Shown here in pieces: positions 6,364 to 13,465 of a DNA stretch of 13,465 bases (its first letter is position 1; the number at the start of each line of letters is the position of its first letter). The notes under the pieces are model-generated. The model was not told where the DNA came from. It saw only the letters and a program-made list of their open reading frames with translations, and did not search any database. This stretch comes from Thermomicrobiales bacterium (lineage in GTDB: Bacteria > Chloroflexota > Chloroflexia > Thermomicrobiales > UBA6265), in contig JAUJLY010000034.1 of assembly GCA_030447145.1 (NCBI GenBank), forward strand, positions 1-13,465, written 5' to 3'. The position numbers and the translations under genes were made by a program.

Positions 6364-7155
6364 CTATGGTCGCCAGCTCGAAGTGCCGGGAATACCGAGG
6401 CGCCTCCGAACATGCTCCTGCAAGGTATCGGCCCACGCCTCATGCAGGCACCGTCCATCTGCAACGAGGCGGATCCGGGCTGGCATCAGGACGCCTAACT
6501 CCAGCTCTGTGGCGCGTTGCACAACAGCGTCCTCCCAGGGCCCGGTAAAGTCGCGAACCGATCCGATACACCGCTCCGCAAGCGCCAAAGCAACCAGCTC
6601 GGCCGCGATGATATCCTTTGTGGCGGCGAGGAACGTGCCCTCGGGTAGGGTCAGACTGACGACAGACAGGCTGATGGGGAGCGCCGCAGCTACCTCGGCG
6701 ACGAGACTGGACCTCGAGCGATCCGCGACGAGCCGCAGGCGCTGTCTGGGATGCACATACCGTGCGGGAACATCAAGGACAAACGGCCCGTGCCGCGAAA
6801 CCTCAACAACGTCTACCCCGATGATCCGATGCTCTGCAGATGCAACCGCTTTCGGCATCAACGCCGACTCAACGCTCACTCCTGGGACGTTGATCGGTAC
6901 ATCCCGCCAGTCACCCAGGACGGTAGGCAAGAGAAAAGCCCGCCGGGCTGCGGAGCCACTGATGGGCGTCACGATCTCTGGTGTACTGCCTTGGGGCAGC
7001 TGAGTAAGCACCGCTTCCGCTACTGGATCGCGATAGTCAAGCGACGAGGGCAGGATCGCCACCGAACCATCGATGTCATCGATCAGTGATGGCAGCACGG
7101 ATGCCGCCGCTTCGAGGGTGCGCTCGCTTCGAATATGGACCACGGCCGTTCGCAC
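6364..7155 (-). CDS. Conserved-looking hypothetical protein, 263 residues
   Basis: The frame opens with GTG at 7155, preceded by GGAGG at 6-7 nt, and ends in TAG at 6364. The product is soluble, without signal peptide or membrane segment. It alternates predicted strands and Ala/Leu/Val-rich helices: AVVHIRSERTLEAAASVLPSL, VAILPSSLDY, then a central stretch RHGPFVLDVPARYVHPRQRLRLVADRSRS, and VVSLTLPEGTFLAATKDIIAAELVALALAE. I do not recognise a family or catalytic motif. Codon use and frame integrity look like a functioning gene, unlike its degraded upstream neighbour. It lies 61 nt downstream of the GH13 pseudogene on the same strand and may belong to the old maltodextrin operon, or be independent. 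A 6-bp hairpin (CCATAG/CTATGG, 6354-6369) covers its stop codon. Confidence 0.7.
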   Translation of the reverse strand: MRTAVVHIRSERTLEAAASVLPSLIDDIDGSVAILPSSLDYRDPVAEAVLTQLPQGSTPEIVTPISGSAARRAFLLPTVLGDWRDVPINVPGVSVESALMPKAVASAEHRIIGVDVVEVSRHGPFVLDVPARYVHPRQRLRLVADRSRSSLVAEVAAALPISLSVVSLTLPEGTFLAATKDIIAAELVALALAERCIGSVRDFTGPWEDAVVQRATELELGVLMPARIRLVADGRCLHEAWADTLQEHVRRRLGIPGTSSWRP

Positions 7156-7216
7156 TGAATGCCTCCATCGCTGCCGATACGGTTTGCTCTCAGCAAGTAT
7201 GCGGCTTCGATGCGAA

Positions 7217-8954
7217 TCAGGCCCGACGCACCGCTCCGCTCATTGCGGGCATCTGCAGCGCCGACCCGTGCAGCTGAACGTCAAGCTCGGTCGCGAGCGC
7301 CAGCCAAACCTCGCCGTGTTCGCGGAAGTCGACGGCGATATCGATCTCACTGCGGGCGACAACTACGAACCACACGTTAAGCCTGAGGATCAGGAGCCCT
7401 GAGTCGTTAGCGAAGACGAACTCCGGCTTGATGCCATGGATTCCGTAACGCCGACGCCAGAAGATGAGACTTCGAAAGAACGACTTCAGGTCAACATCTT
7501 GCTGATCTCCCCACAGCATGGGCGTCCGCGATTCCTCCATCCGGCGAGAACCGTCTGGATGCTCGAGGTCATGCCACTGGCTGAGACCCACTTCTGTCCC
7601 GTAGTAGATGATGGGCGGATGTGGCGTGGAGCACCGCACGAGCGCGGCCAGCTTCAGCCGGCGAATATCGCCCCCGGCTATCCAGAGAAACCGGTTCATG
7701 TCGTGGTTGTCCAGAAAACTGGGCAGCGAAAGGTTTTCCGGGAACCAGGTGAGATGCCGACTGACGAACCTCCAGAACTCGTCAGCACCAATAAGGTCGA
7801 ACGCAAGGAATGCGCGGAATTGCTCCAGCAACAGGAAGTCCAGCGTTCCGTCCAGACGACCCTCGTAGGACGCCATCGTGTCTGCGCTTTCGACCACCCC
7901 GCCAATGAGCGCGACCTTGGGTTCGGTATCCCTGTGAGACTGGTGAAACCTGGACCAGAACGCCAGCGACGGCCCGTTTGCATATTCGAGACGGTAGCCA
8001 TCGACGCCCCGTTCAAGCCAGCACCTTGCGGCATCGATCAGGTGATTGGCTACAGCATCTCGATCAACCGTCAGCTGTGGCATCGTCTCTACCCCGAAGA
8101 AGGACCTGTAGAATCCATCATGACGCGCTTGAACGACGGGTGCTGGTTGGACACGTGATTCGCGACAAAATCGAGCAGCACGCGTATTCCCCGCACGTGT
8201 GCCGCTTCAATGGCGGTGAGGAGATCCTCTTCAGTTCCGAGTCGCGGCTCAACCGAGGTGTAATCGGTCGCATCGTATCCGTGGTGGGTGGGGGAGGGGA
8301 AGATTGGTGTCAACCAGATGATGGTCGCGCCAAGCTGGGCAATGTGATCCATGTGGGTGAGGAGCCCGGCCAACGTGCCGCCCCAAAGATCGTTGAGACT
8401 CAGGGGATTGTTAAACGTCTTCCCCGGATCGGGTGCGAATCGATTGACAAAAAAACCTGGTACATCGCAGCCTCGCGTAGACAGCGCGGCACCCTGTCAC
8501 GATCCACGCCATAGGCAAAAGAGACCCGGTTCACCGGAACTCTCGTCTTCATCCGCCCAGATCTCCGCCCCGCTCTCAGCGATACCGCGGATGCGATAGC
8601 GAACGAGCGTGCCATGGTCCTGAGGGGGGATAACGGCAGGCCACTCCTGAATGTAACTCCAGATCAGCGTGTTCCACCTTGGACGGTGCACCTTCTTTGG
8701 GAGAGCGGGGGAGCTGGAATCGGGCATTGGGCCGTCGGTGGTGTAGCGGACCCCGATCTCCCGCATGGAGATATCGCCGCAGACGCTAACGGTGAAGGTT
8801 ACCTTGTCCCGGGTCCGGGATCAGCGGGGTCGATCCTGCGCCCATGCCAAAGACCGCGAAAGCACTTCCGGATCTCCTCAAGCTGCAACTCGTCGGTGGC
8901 CAGCGTCCCGAAGATGAAGTCCTGTGTCACCGATGAGAGGCGTCCCTCAGACAC
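7217..8954 (-). pseudogene. Degenerate GH13 alpha-amylase-family glycosidase with N-terminal extra domain
   Basis: Five frame segments in order make one GH13 protein. First, VTQDFIFGT and EEIRKCFRGLWHGRRIDP. Next, VTFTVSVCGDISMREIGVRYTT to IRGIAESGAEIW, a beta-rich N-terminal domain. Third, VSFAYGVDRDRVPRCLREAAMYQVF. Fourth, the barrel start GGTLAGLLTHMDHIAQLG, GYDATDY, and region I DFVANH. Last, RSFFGVETMPQL to LQMPAMSGAVRRA. Breaks lie near 8817-8819 (GGG run), 8517-8520 (A4), 8449-8455 (A7) and 8112-8125, where about 15-20 expected residues are also missing. Region II reads GVDGYRLEYANGP (nucleophile Asp to Glu) and region III LIGGVVES (acid/base Glu to Gly, GAG to GGG); FLDNHD in region IV is kept. 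Loss of two of three catalytic residues says this is dead as a glycosidase even if some indels are errors. A GTG at 8954 overlaps the neopullulanase stop; GTG 8930 is an alternative start. Confidence 0.88.
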
Positions 8955-10449
8955 TGGTCGCCACCCAGAGACCACCGGACCTCGCCGGCAACGAGACCGC
9001 CATGCCGTCTTCAGTCGCCTCGACCTCGGGCAGATCCCCGGCAGCGATCTGGAGATCCAGCAAATATTCCTGAGGGACGACGAGCCGGTCCGGATAACCG
9101 CTGGTGTTCAGCGCTACCAGGGAAACCTCATCCTCGAGTCGCCGTATGAACGCATAGCTTTCAGGCGTCACCGCAATCCCCTGATAGGTACCGTGACGCA
9201 GCGACGGGAGATCCTGCCGGAGCTTGATCAATGCCTGGAAGTGCTCCCGAAGAGCGCTATTCCATTGCGACTCGTCGTCCCACGGGAAGGTCTTGCGGGC
9301 CCAGTTGTCGGGAAGTCCGCCGTCGAGACCGATCTCATCACCGTAATAGACGGTCGGCGCACCCGGGAAGGTGAAGAGCAGGAGCGCCGCCAGTTCAAGC
9401 GTGCGTACATTACCACTGGCCAGTGTTAACGCACGAGCCGTATCGTGGCTGTCCAGCAGATTCATCTGGGCCTTCTGGACGTTCCAGTCATAGACCCCAA
9501 GCAGCAGATCGATCTTGCGCGCGTACTCCACACCATCGATGGGAGGCCACGGGTTGTAGGCTCGGTCCTCCTGCAGTTTCCTGACGATGCGATCGCGACC
9601 AGTGAAGGCAAGGACGGCCTCAGTGAAGACATAGTTCATCACCGCATCGAAGCGCTGACCGGCGAGGTACTCGGTGTTGACCTCCCAGATCTCCCCGACG
9701 ATGTACGCTTCCGGGTTAATCGCCCGCACCCGCTGTCGAAACTCCTCCCAAAAGCCGGGCGTCGTGATCTCATCGGGAACGTCAAGCCGCCAGCCGTCAA
9801 TCCCCTTGCGAACCCAGTATTCCCCGACCTGCATTAGGTATTCGCGCATCTGGGGATTGTCGGTGTTGAGCTTCGGCAGGGCATGAAGGCCCCACCAGGC
9901 CTCATAACCCGGCGGCTCGTGGTGGTCATACGCGTTGACGGGGTAGTCGTCCTTCATATGGAACCAGTCGATCCAGGGGGAAGCAGCACCGTTTTCCAGC
10001 ACGTCGTTGAAATAGAAGAACCCGCGGCTCGCATGATTAAAGACGCCATCGAGCACGACGCGCATGCCGCGGCCCTTGCAGGCGGCCATCAGCGCCTCGA
10101 ATGCCTCGTCACCACCCAGCAATGGATCGACCTTGAAGTAATCGTGCGTGTGATAACGGTGATTTGAGGCCGATTGAAAGATCGGATTCAGGTAGATTCC
10201 GGACACCCCAAGGTCCACTAGATAGTCGAGCCGCTCGACAATGCCCAGTAAATCACCGCCCTTGTAACCATACGTCGTGGGATCCGTATCCCAGGGCTCG
10301 ATGGCATTGGGTTTGATCAGCATGTCGCTCTTTGCAAAGCGGTCCGGGACGATCTGGTAGAAGACGGTGTCGGCTACCCACTGGGGCGTGTCAACCTGGC
10401 CTGCTTCTGTTCCAAATATGGGCCGTTCGATGCGTGTCGATTCAGTCAC
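8947..10449 (-). CDS. Neopullulanase / cyclomaltodextrinase-type GH13 enzyme
   Basis: An intact GH13 protein that hydrolyses alpha-1,4 (and probably alpha-1,6) bonds in maltodextrins or cyclodextrins. Numbered from the upstream ATG at 10494 (515 aa): VFYQIVPDRF at 44-53, region I D149-GVFNH, region V LPKLN at 206-210 (MPKLN-like, typical of the neopullulanase/oligo-glucosidase intermediate group), region II GWRLDV with nucleophile D238, region III GEIWE with E268, region IV LLDSHD with D351. Barrel, B-domain and C-terminal beta domain are complete. It lacks the N-terminal CBM34 of classical neopullulanases and has no signal peptide, so it should act in the cytoplasm on imported oligosaccharides. 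I chose GTG 10449 (500 aa) because AAGGAAGGA lies just 5' of it; ATG 10494 has no Shine-Dalgarno. It lies 42-87 nt after the malG remnant, as expected in an ABC-importer/amylase operon. Confidence 0.93.
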   Translation of the reverse strand: MTESTRIERPIFGTEAGQVDTPQWVADTVFYQIVPDRFAKSDMLIKPNAIEPWDTDPTTYGYKGGDLLGIVERLDYLVDLGVSGIYLNPIFQSASNHRYHTHDYFKVDPLLGGDEAFEALMAACKGRGMRVVLDGVFNHASRGFFYFNDVLENGAASPWIDWFHMKDDYPVNAYDHHEPPGYEAWWGLHALPKLNTDNPQMREYLMQVGEYWVRKGIDGWRLDVPDEITTPGFWEEFRQRVRAINPEAYIVGEIWEVNTEYLAGQRFDAVMNYVFTEAVLAFTGRDRIVRKLQEDRAYNPWPPIDGVEYARKIDLLLGVYDWNVQKAQMNLLDSHDTARALTLASGNVRTLELAALLLFTFPGAPTVYYGDEIGLDGGLPDNWARKTFPWDDESQWNSALREHFQALIKLRQDLPSLRHGTYQGIAVTPESYAFIRRLEDEVSLVALNTSGYPDRLVVPQEYLLDLQIAAGDLPEVEATEDGMAVSLPARSGGLWVATSV

Positions 10450-10536
10450 GAAGTCCTTCCTTACTGTTCCTGCCGTTGTTCCATCGATCTTCATTTCAAT
10501 TCGGACGATGGTACCGGCAACCGAGCCTGCTTGATC

Positions 10537-11217
10537 CTACCTCTTCACCGCACCCTTCGGGAGGCCCTCAACAAACAACCGCTGTGCAAGGAAGAAGACG
10601 ATCAGGATGGGAATTGAACCGAGCACTTCCGCCGCACAGAAGAGAGTCCACGACGTTGCGAAGGCCGTGGAAAACGTTCGAACTCCGACACCTAGCGGTT
10701 AGAGATTCGGATCGAAGATCAGCAGCGACGTCAGGATGTATTCGTTGTACACACCAATGAGACCGAAGACGAACTGCGCCACCAGACCCAAGACGTCCGG
10801 TCCGTCACCATCTGGAGGAGCCTGACTAAGCTCGGTACGGAATTCGGCATCAGGAACGGTCACCATCTCCACCGGCGTCCCAATGATCCCGGTGTAATGC
10901 TGAATGGCCGCCAAAAGGGCATTCCATTTGTTGGGTGAGGTATCTACTGAAGACCGCGTCCAGAGCATTAGCTCCTCGATCTGCGGCCTCTGTGGCTCGC
11001 AGGAGGAAATCATGGCGGCGGCAGGCGAAGCACCTGGGGACGCTACCGGTGAGGATTCTGGCGTCGCGGCAGGGCGGATGCCCTGAACCATTGCCGATCT
11101 AACGGTAGCACCGAGGGCAGTGGCCGATGCGGAGGACCGCTGCTCGGTAGAGCGCTTCGCGGCGGGAGATCTTACCCTCTTCAACTTGCTCGAGCGGTTT
11201 CCTGAACCGACTATCAT
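10537..11217 (-). pseudogene. malE'-'malG fusion remnant of a maltodextrin ABC transporter
   Basis: The upstream part is the start of a sugar-binding protein. A Tat signal, KISRREALYRAAVL, is in one frame and breaks near 11121-11128. The other frame continues ALGATV, a Pro/Ala/Ser linker (PAATPESSPVASPGASPAA) and mature sequence IEELMLWTR to GPDVLGLVA. At 10776/10777 this passes in frame into the end of a MalG-type permease: QFVFGLIGVYNEYILTSLLIFDPNL. A TAA at 10701-10699 interrupts, and the same frame resumes with GVRTFSTAFATSWTLF, then AEVLGSIPILIVFFLAQR and the typical C-terminus LFVEGLPKGAVKR, TAG at 10537. So most of malE, all of malF and about two thirds of malG are missing, an internal deletion of perhaps 2-2.5 kb judged from usual gene sizes. 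The EAA loop that contacts the ATPase is gone. The ATG at 11217 is only an approximate 5' limit. Confidence 0.85.
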
Positions 11218-11326
11218 GATGCGTGCGTACCGGTTCCTTTCTTTCAACGCGGCAACGCCACAATGTGCTCCGCACTCACGCTGTTCTAATGAACTTGGCG
11301 AACCCATGTTATGTTCCGTGGCATCC

Positions 11327-11346
11327 CGTTCACGCAATTGTGAACG
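11327..11346. promoter_or_regulatory. Operator-like palindrome upstream of the malE remnant
   Basis: CGTTCAC (11327-11333) and GTGAACG (11340-11346) form a perfect 7-bp inverted repeat around GCAATT. A weaker related repeat, GTTC-TAAT-GAAC, lies at 11283-11294. Both sit 5' of the malE remnant, where a LacI/MalR-type repressor site would be expected, and in the divergent region shared with alkA. No regulator gene is present in the window. Confidence 0.4.
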
Positions 11347-11510
11347 AAGTATTTCGATAGACAGACGAATCGTCCGAAGCTCATCAAATCACGTTACGCC
11401 GGTGCACATGAACGCCATACGCATTGCCACATGGTGTCACGAGCGTTACCGCTTTCAATTGCGATGGAGCACCGGATGATGAAAAGTCTGTGAAAACGAG
11501 CCACGACTGG

Positions 11511-12395
11511 ATGAACAATTCGAGATACCAGTGCATCGACGTGCCGGCCTCGTTTTCCCTCAGGGAAACCTGCGCGCCAGTTTGGTGGATAGGCAACGGT
11601 TCCCCCCGACATGCCTGGATTGAGGATACGCTGGTCGTTATCGAGGCGTCGGGTGATCATGTTGTGTATCGCGAAGTAACACAACCAATACCGGGTGTAC
11701 TGCGGATATCCTCCGCGGTTAGTGATGTGCACCACGCGACATGGGCGCGCCGCGTGCTCGGAACAGGGGTGAACATGCCGAGTTGGAGCGATCCGGTTCT
11801 GGAGAAGCTGAGCGGAACGTTCCCCGGCATGCGACCGTACAGCGATGGCTCGCTCTTCGCGGGCATCATCACCGCAATCATCGGCCAAAGCGTCTCGCTG
11901 GCATCCGCGGCCGCGGCCCAACGCAAGCTCGCCATGGCGTTCAATCCGGGTGTAATACGCCAGGAGAGGGTGTTCTCCCCTTTGCCTACCGCTTCCCAGC
12001 TGGCGGATGCCTCCCTTGGCCTCATCCGCGCGTCTGGAGTTACCTGGAAGCGGGCAGAAGCACTGCAGTTCATCGCCAGGGAGCAGCTGGCGGGTCGGTT
12101 GCCTACGGACGACCAGGCAACGTCAGATCAGGATGAGGTGACACGCGCCTTGCTCGCACTGCCCATGGTGGGTAAGTGGACGGCCCAATCCGTCTTGCTC
12201 TGGGGTATCGGCGCGATGGACGCGCATCCGACCGGCGATGTCGCGCTGCTCAATGCCGCGAGGAAGGCCTACGCTCGGCCAACGATGACGATGCGAGAGC
12301 TCGATGCACTGTCCGAAGAGTGGCGCCCGGATCGCGGAATGGCTGCAAGGCTCCTCTGGGCCAACCTGTTCGGGACCCCGCCGGCAGCAACATGA
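11511..12395 (+). CDS. DNA-3-methyladenine glycosylase II (AlkA-like, HhH-GPD superfamily)
   Basis: A 294-residue base-excision-repair glycosylase that removes alkylated purines such as 3-methyladenine. Residues 1-90 form the AlkA-type N-terminal beta domain (VPASFSLRETCAPVWW, SPRHAW). The helical domain starts with SDGSLFAGIITAIIGQSVSL (112-130). The helix-hairpin-helix is LPMVGKWTAQSVLLW (217-231), and the GPD loop HPTGDVALLNAARK places the catalytic Asp at 243. All essential residues are kept and length fits the family. The frame is open upstream to TTG 11424 and GTG 11490; ATG 11511 is preferred because the beta domain starts just after it, though no start has a strong Shine-Dalgarno. It is divergent from the malE remnant and convergent with the HAD-like gene 45 nt away. 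No methyltransferase (Ada/Ogt) neighbour is present. Intact amid degraded neighbours. Confidence 0.92.
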   Translation: MNNSRYQCIDVPASFSLRETCAPVWWIGNGSPRHAWIEDTLVVIEASGDHVVYREVTQPIPGVLRISSAVSDVHHATWARRVLGTGVNMPSWSDPVLEKLSGTFPGMRPYSDGSLFAGIITAIIGQSVSLASAAAAQRKLAMAFNPGVIRQERVFSPLPTASQLADASLGLIRASGVTWKRAEALQFIAREQLAGRLPTDDQATSDQDEVTRALLALPMVGKWTAQSVLLWGIGAMDAHPTGDVALLNAARKAYARPTMTMRELDALSEEWRPDRGMAARLLWANLFGTPPAAT

Positions 12396-12440
12396 ACGGC
12401 AGGGGCTCCAATGATCAGGTACACAACTGGTAACGCCCCA

Positions 12441-12812
12441 TTAGAGACGATAGAGTTGGCCGAGCTCGTCCAGTGTCGCTTTCCAGTCCGTGAACCGGAT
12501 CGTCCTGTCATCAATGTACGCGAGCGCTGGTGGCTTGACGTGAGTAATCTCGTCGAAACGTTGGCCGCGTTGACACCCGTGCGCCTCCAACCAGCCGAGA
12601 ACGGTGTCCGTCTGCCTTTCGGAACCGGGCATGTCTGGATTTACGCGCCTCTTAAAGATCACGACTCCAGAGCGGCCATGGATCCGTGCCAACGCCTCCC
12701 GTGCGCCCTCAATCGGCGGATCGTAAATACTCCCGCTGGACCAGCCCTTGCTGTATCGATGGATAACCCCGGCAAAATGAACGGCAATCGTGCGGCTTCG
12801 CTCCCGAGTCAT
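12441..12812 (-). CDS. HAD-like small hydrolase homologue lacking catalytic aspartates
   Basis: A 123-residue protein shaped like a minimal HAD-superfamily hydrolase. Motif I should read DFDGVI but here is HFAGVI (His12, Ala14), so the nucleophile and the general acid/base are both replaced. Motif II, usually VIFTxR, reads VIFKRR. Other family sequence is well kept: GSIYDPPIEGAREALARI, VLGWLEAHG, FDEITHVKPPALAYIDDRTIRFTDW (motif IV Asp101-Asp102). The frame is unbroken. Either it is a young pseudogene not yet hit by indels or a non-catalytic binding protein; decay around it favours the first. ATG 12812 puts motif I at the usual distance; an ATG at 12854 adds 14 residues. Neither has a clear Shine-Dalgarno. 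Convergent with alkA. The natural substrate of this HAD subgroup is not evident. Confidence 0.75.
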   Translation of the reverse strand: MTRERSRTIAVHFAGVIHRYSKGWSSGSIYDPPIEGAREALARIHGRSGVVIFKRRVNPDMPGSERQTDTVLGWLEAHGCQRGQRFDEITHVKPPALAYIDDRTIRFTDWKATLDELGQLYRL

Positions 12813-12987
12813 ATGGGCAGTCTCATTCGTTGCCAACCGTAGCGCTTTCGGCATTCATTCTCGTGTAGCGCACCGGAACCTGGACCGGGAATCGCCGAGT
12901 TACGGCCGACGGGCCGAGAACACCTGTGCGGCGAGCGCACGGACCGCGACTGGCATCATGGTGTCTCCGAACAGTGGGCTGAAATCC

Positions 12988-13344
12988 CTATTGCAGCCCC
13001 CCTGCATCCTGAACCCTCACCGTCACCTCGGCGACCACACTCTCATCCTCCGGGTCGAGGAGTAGGCCGGCATAGTCGCCAGGATTGGGAGTGGTGAATT
13101 CGATCTGGGTTGTGCCCCCAGCAGGAATCTCCTGGACTGCTACGAGGTCCTCGATCAGAAATTCGTACGGACGATCGTCCCCGTTCACAATCAGCAGAAC
13201 CGTCGGTTCTCCCTGCTGGAGAGTGAGCTCGTCCTCGTCAAAGGCTCCGTCCGCGATCTCCAACGTCGCTCCCTCTATTCCTTCGGGCAGTTCATCGACG
13301 CCTTCTGCGGACGCTGCGGGCAGCACGTCGTGGTCTGTAGCCAC
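12988..13344 (-). CDS. Cupredoxin-like (EfeO-type) exported protein, 5' end unresolved
   Basis: About 100 residues show a cupredoxin beta-sandwich pattern: GATLEIADGAFDEDELTLQQGEPTVLLIVNGDDRPYEFLIEDL, then VQEIPAGGTTQIEFTTPNPGDYAGLLLD and VVAEVTVRV. Copper ligands are absent: the usual His after the DxxxHxF segment and the C-x-x-H-x-M loop are replaced (RPYEFLIEDL; GDYAGLLLDPEDESV), so it probably binds no copper. The frame stays open upstream to the window end. An in-frame Cys at 13365-13363 in SLDACGAAHEE resembles a lipobox, but the residues before it are Arg-rich rather than hydrophobic, so the signal peptide may be frameshifted or start outside. The GTG at 13344 has no proper ribosome-site spacing and is only a minimum. 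The expected location is the cell surface. It lies 133-175 nt upstream of the HAD-like gene. Confidence 0.7.
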   Translation of the reverse strand: MATDHDVLPAASAEGVDELPEGIEGATLEIADGAFDEDELTLQQGEPTVLLIVNGDDRPYEFLIEDLVAVQEIPAGGTTQIEFTTPNPGDYAGLLLDPEDESVVAEVTVRVQDAGGLQ

Positions 13345-13465
13345 CTCCTCGTGCGCCGCACCACAGGCGTCCAGTGAAGCACCGAGTCGACGGCGCCGGG
13401 ACGCCCGACAGCGCCCACGCCGTGCAGGGCGGTGTGCGGTCAGTGCGTGGGCTACCCGGCGTGCT

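Noticed and set aside
6354..6369. CCATAG-TCTT-CTATGG hairpin at the end of the 263-residue gene as an intrinsic terminator
   Set aside because: Stem is only 6 bp, AT-containing, and has no U-tract on the minus strand.
12396..12440. Terminator between convergent alkA and HAD-like genes
   Set aside because: GGGGC and GCCCC can pair only across a loop of nearly 30 nt with no T-run; too weak to call.
1..13465. CRISPR array, insertion sequence, prophage or defence genes
   Set aside because: No regularly spaced repeats, transposase, integrase or recognisable nuclease/toxin genes were found; the PLD-like gene has a lipoprotein signal and does not look like a defence effector.

Overview
This 13.5 kb window is moderately GC-rich bacterial DNA. 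The gene set resembles Chloroflexota, perhaps a Thermomicrobia/Sphaerobacter-like lineage: an AceE/transketolase-type E1 protein, Ala/Pro/Ser-rich linkers after export signals, AlkA, half-size YeeE/YedE transporters, a stand-alone neopullulanase and a cupredoxin-like lipoprotein. This placement is inferred from gene content and style; no marker gene fixes it.

Layout. 1-1143 (minus): N-terminal 381 residues of a pyruvate dehydrogenase E1/transketolase-like enzyme, cut by the window edge. 1442-2643 (plus): pdxH and a single-domain response regulator. 2664-2827: a tRNA-Glu(CTC) unit with its own sigma-70-type promoter and a strong intrinsic terminator. 2861-3089 (minus): a consensus-like promoter followed at the predicted start site by about 190 nt whose ends form a 24-bp interrupted closing stem; I propose an unannotated structured RNA with 6S-like architecture. 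3225-5901 (minus): two half-size sulfur-transport membrane proteins, a phospholipase D-like lipoprotein and a DinB-like protein, closely packed. 5948-6190: sparse DNA with a 36-residue small ORF that has a good Shine-Dalgarno. 6364-11217 (minus): remains of a maltodextrin locus, in transcription order a malE'-'malG fusion remnant, an intact neopullulanase-type GH13, a wrecked second GH13, and an unknown 263-residue protein. 11511-12395 (plus): AlkA-type DNA glycosylase. 12441-13344 (minus): a HAD-like protein lacking its key aspartates and a cupredoxin-like protein with no copper ligands.

The main theme is gene decay. Between 3.7 and 12.8 kb I count a frameshifted yeeE half, a PLD gene with an in-frame TGA, a frameshifted DinB gene, a GH13 gene with about four reading-frame breaks plus loss of two catalytic residues, an ABC-transporter operon collapsed by an internal deletion of its middle, and a HAD protein with both motif-I aspartates replaced. 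Several indels sit in homopolymers and could be sequencing errors. The catalytic substitutions and the malE/malG junction cannot be homopolymer errors. Genes between 1 and 2.8 kb look intact.

How the genes work together: the maltodextrin cluster would once have imported malto-oligosaccharides (MalE/F/G) and hydrolysed them with two GH13 enzymes; now only one GH13 appears functional and import is lost at this locus. The YeeE/YedE pair would import thiosulfate or another sulfur species. The remaining genes are housekeeping (PLP salvage, tRNA, alkylation repair, central metabolism).
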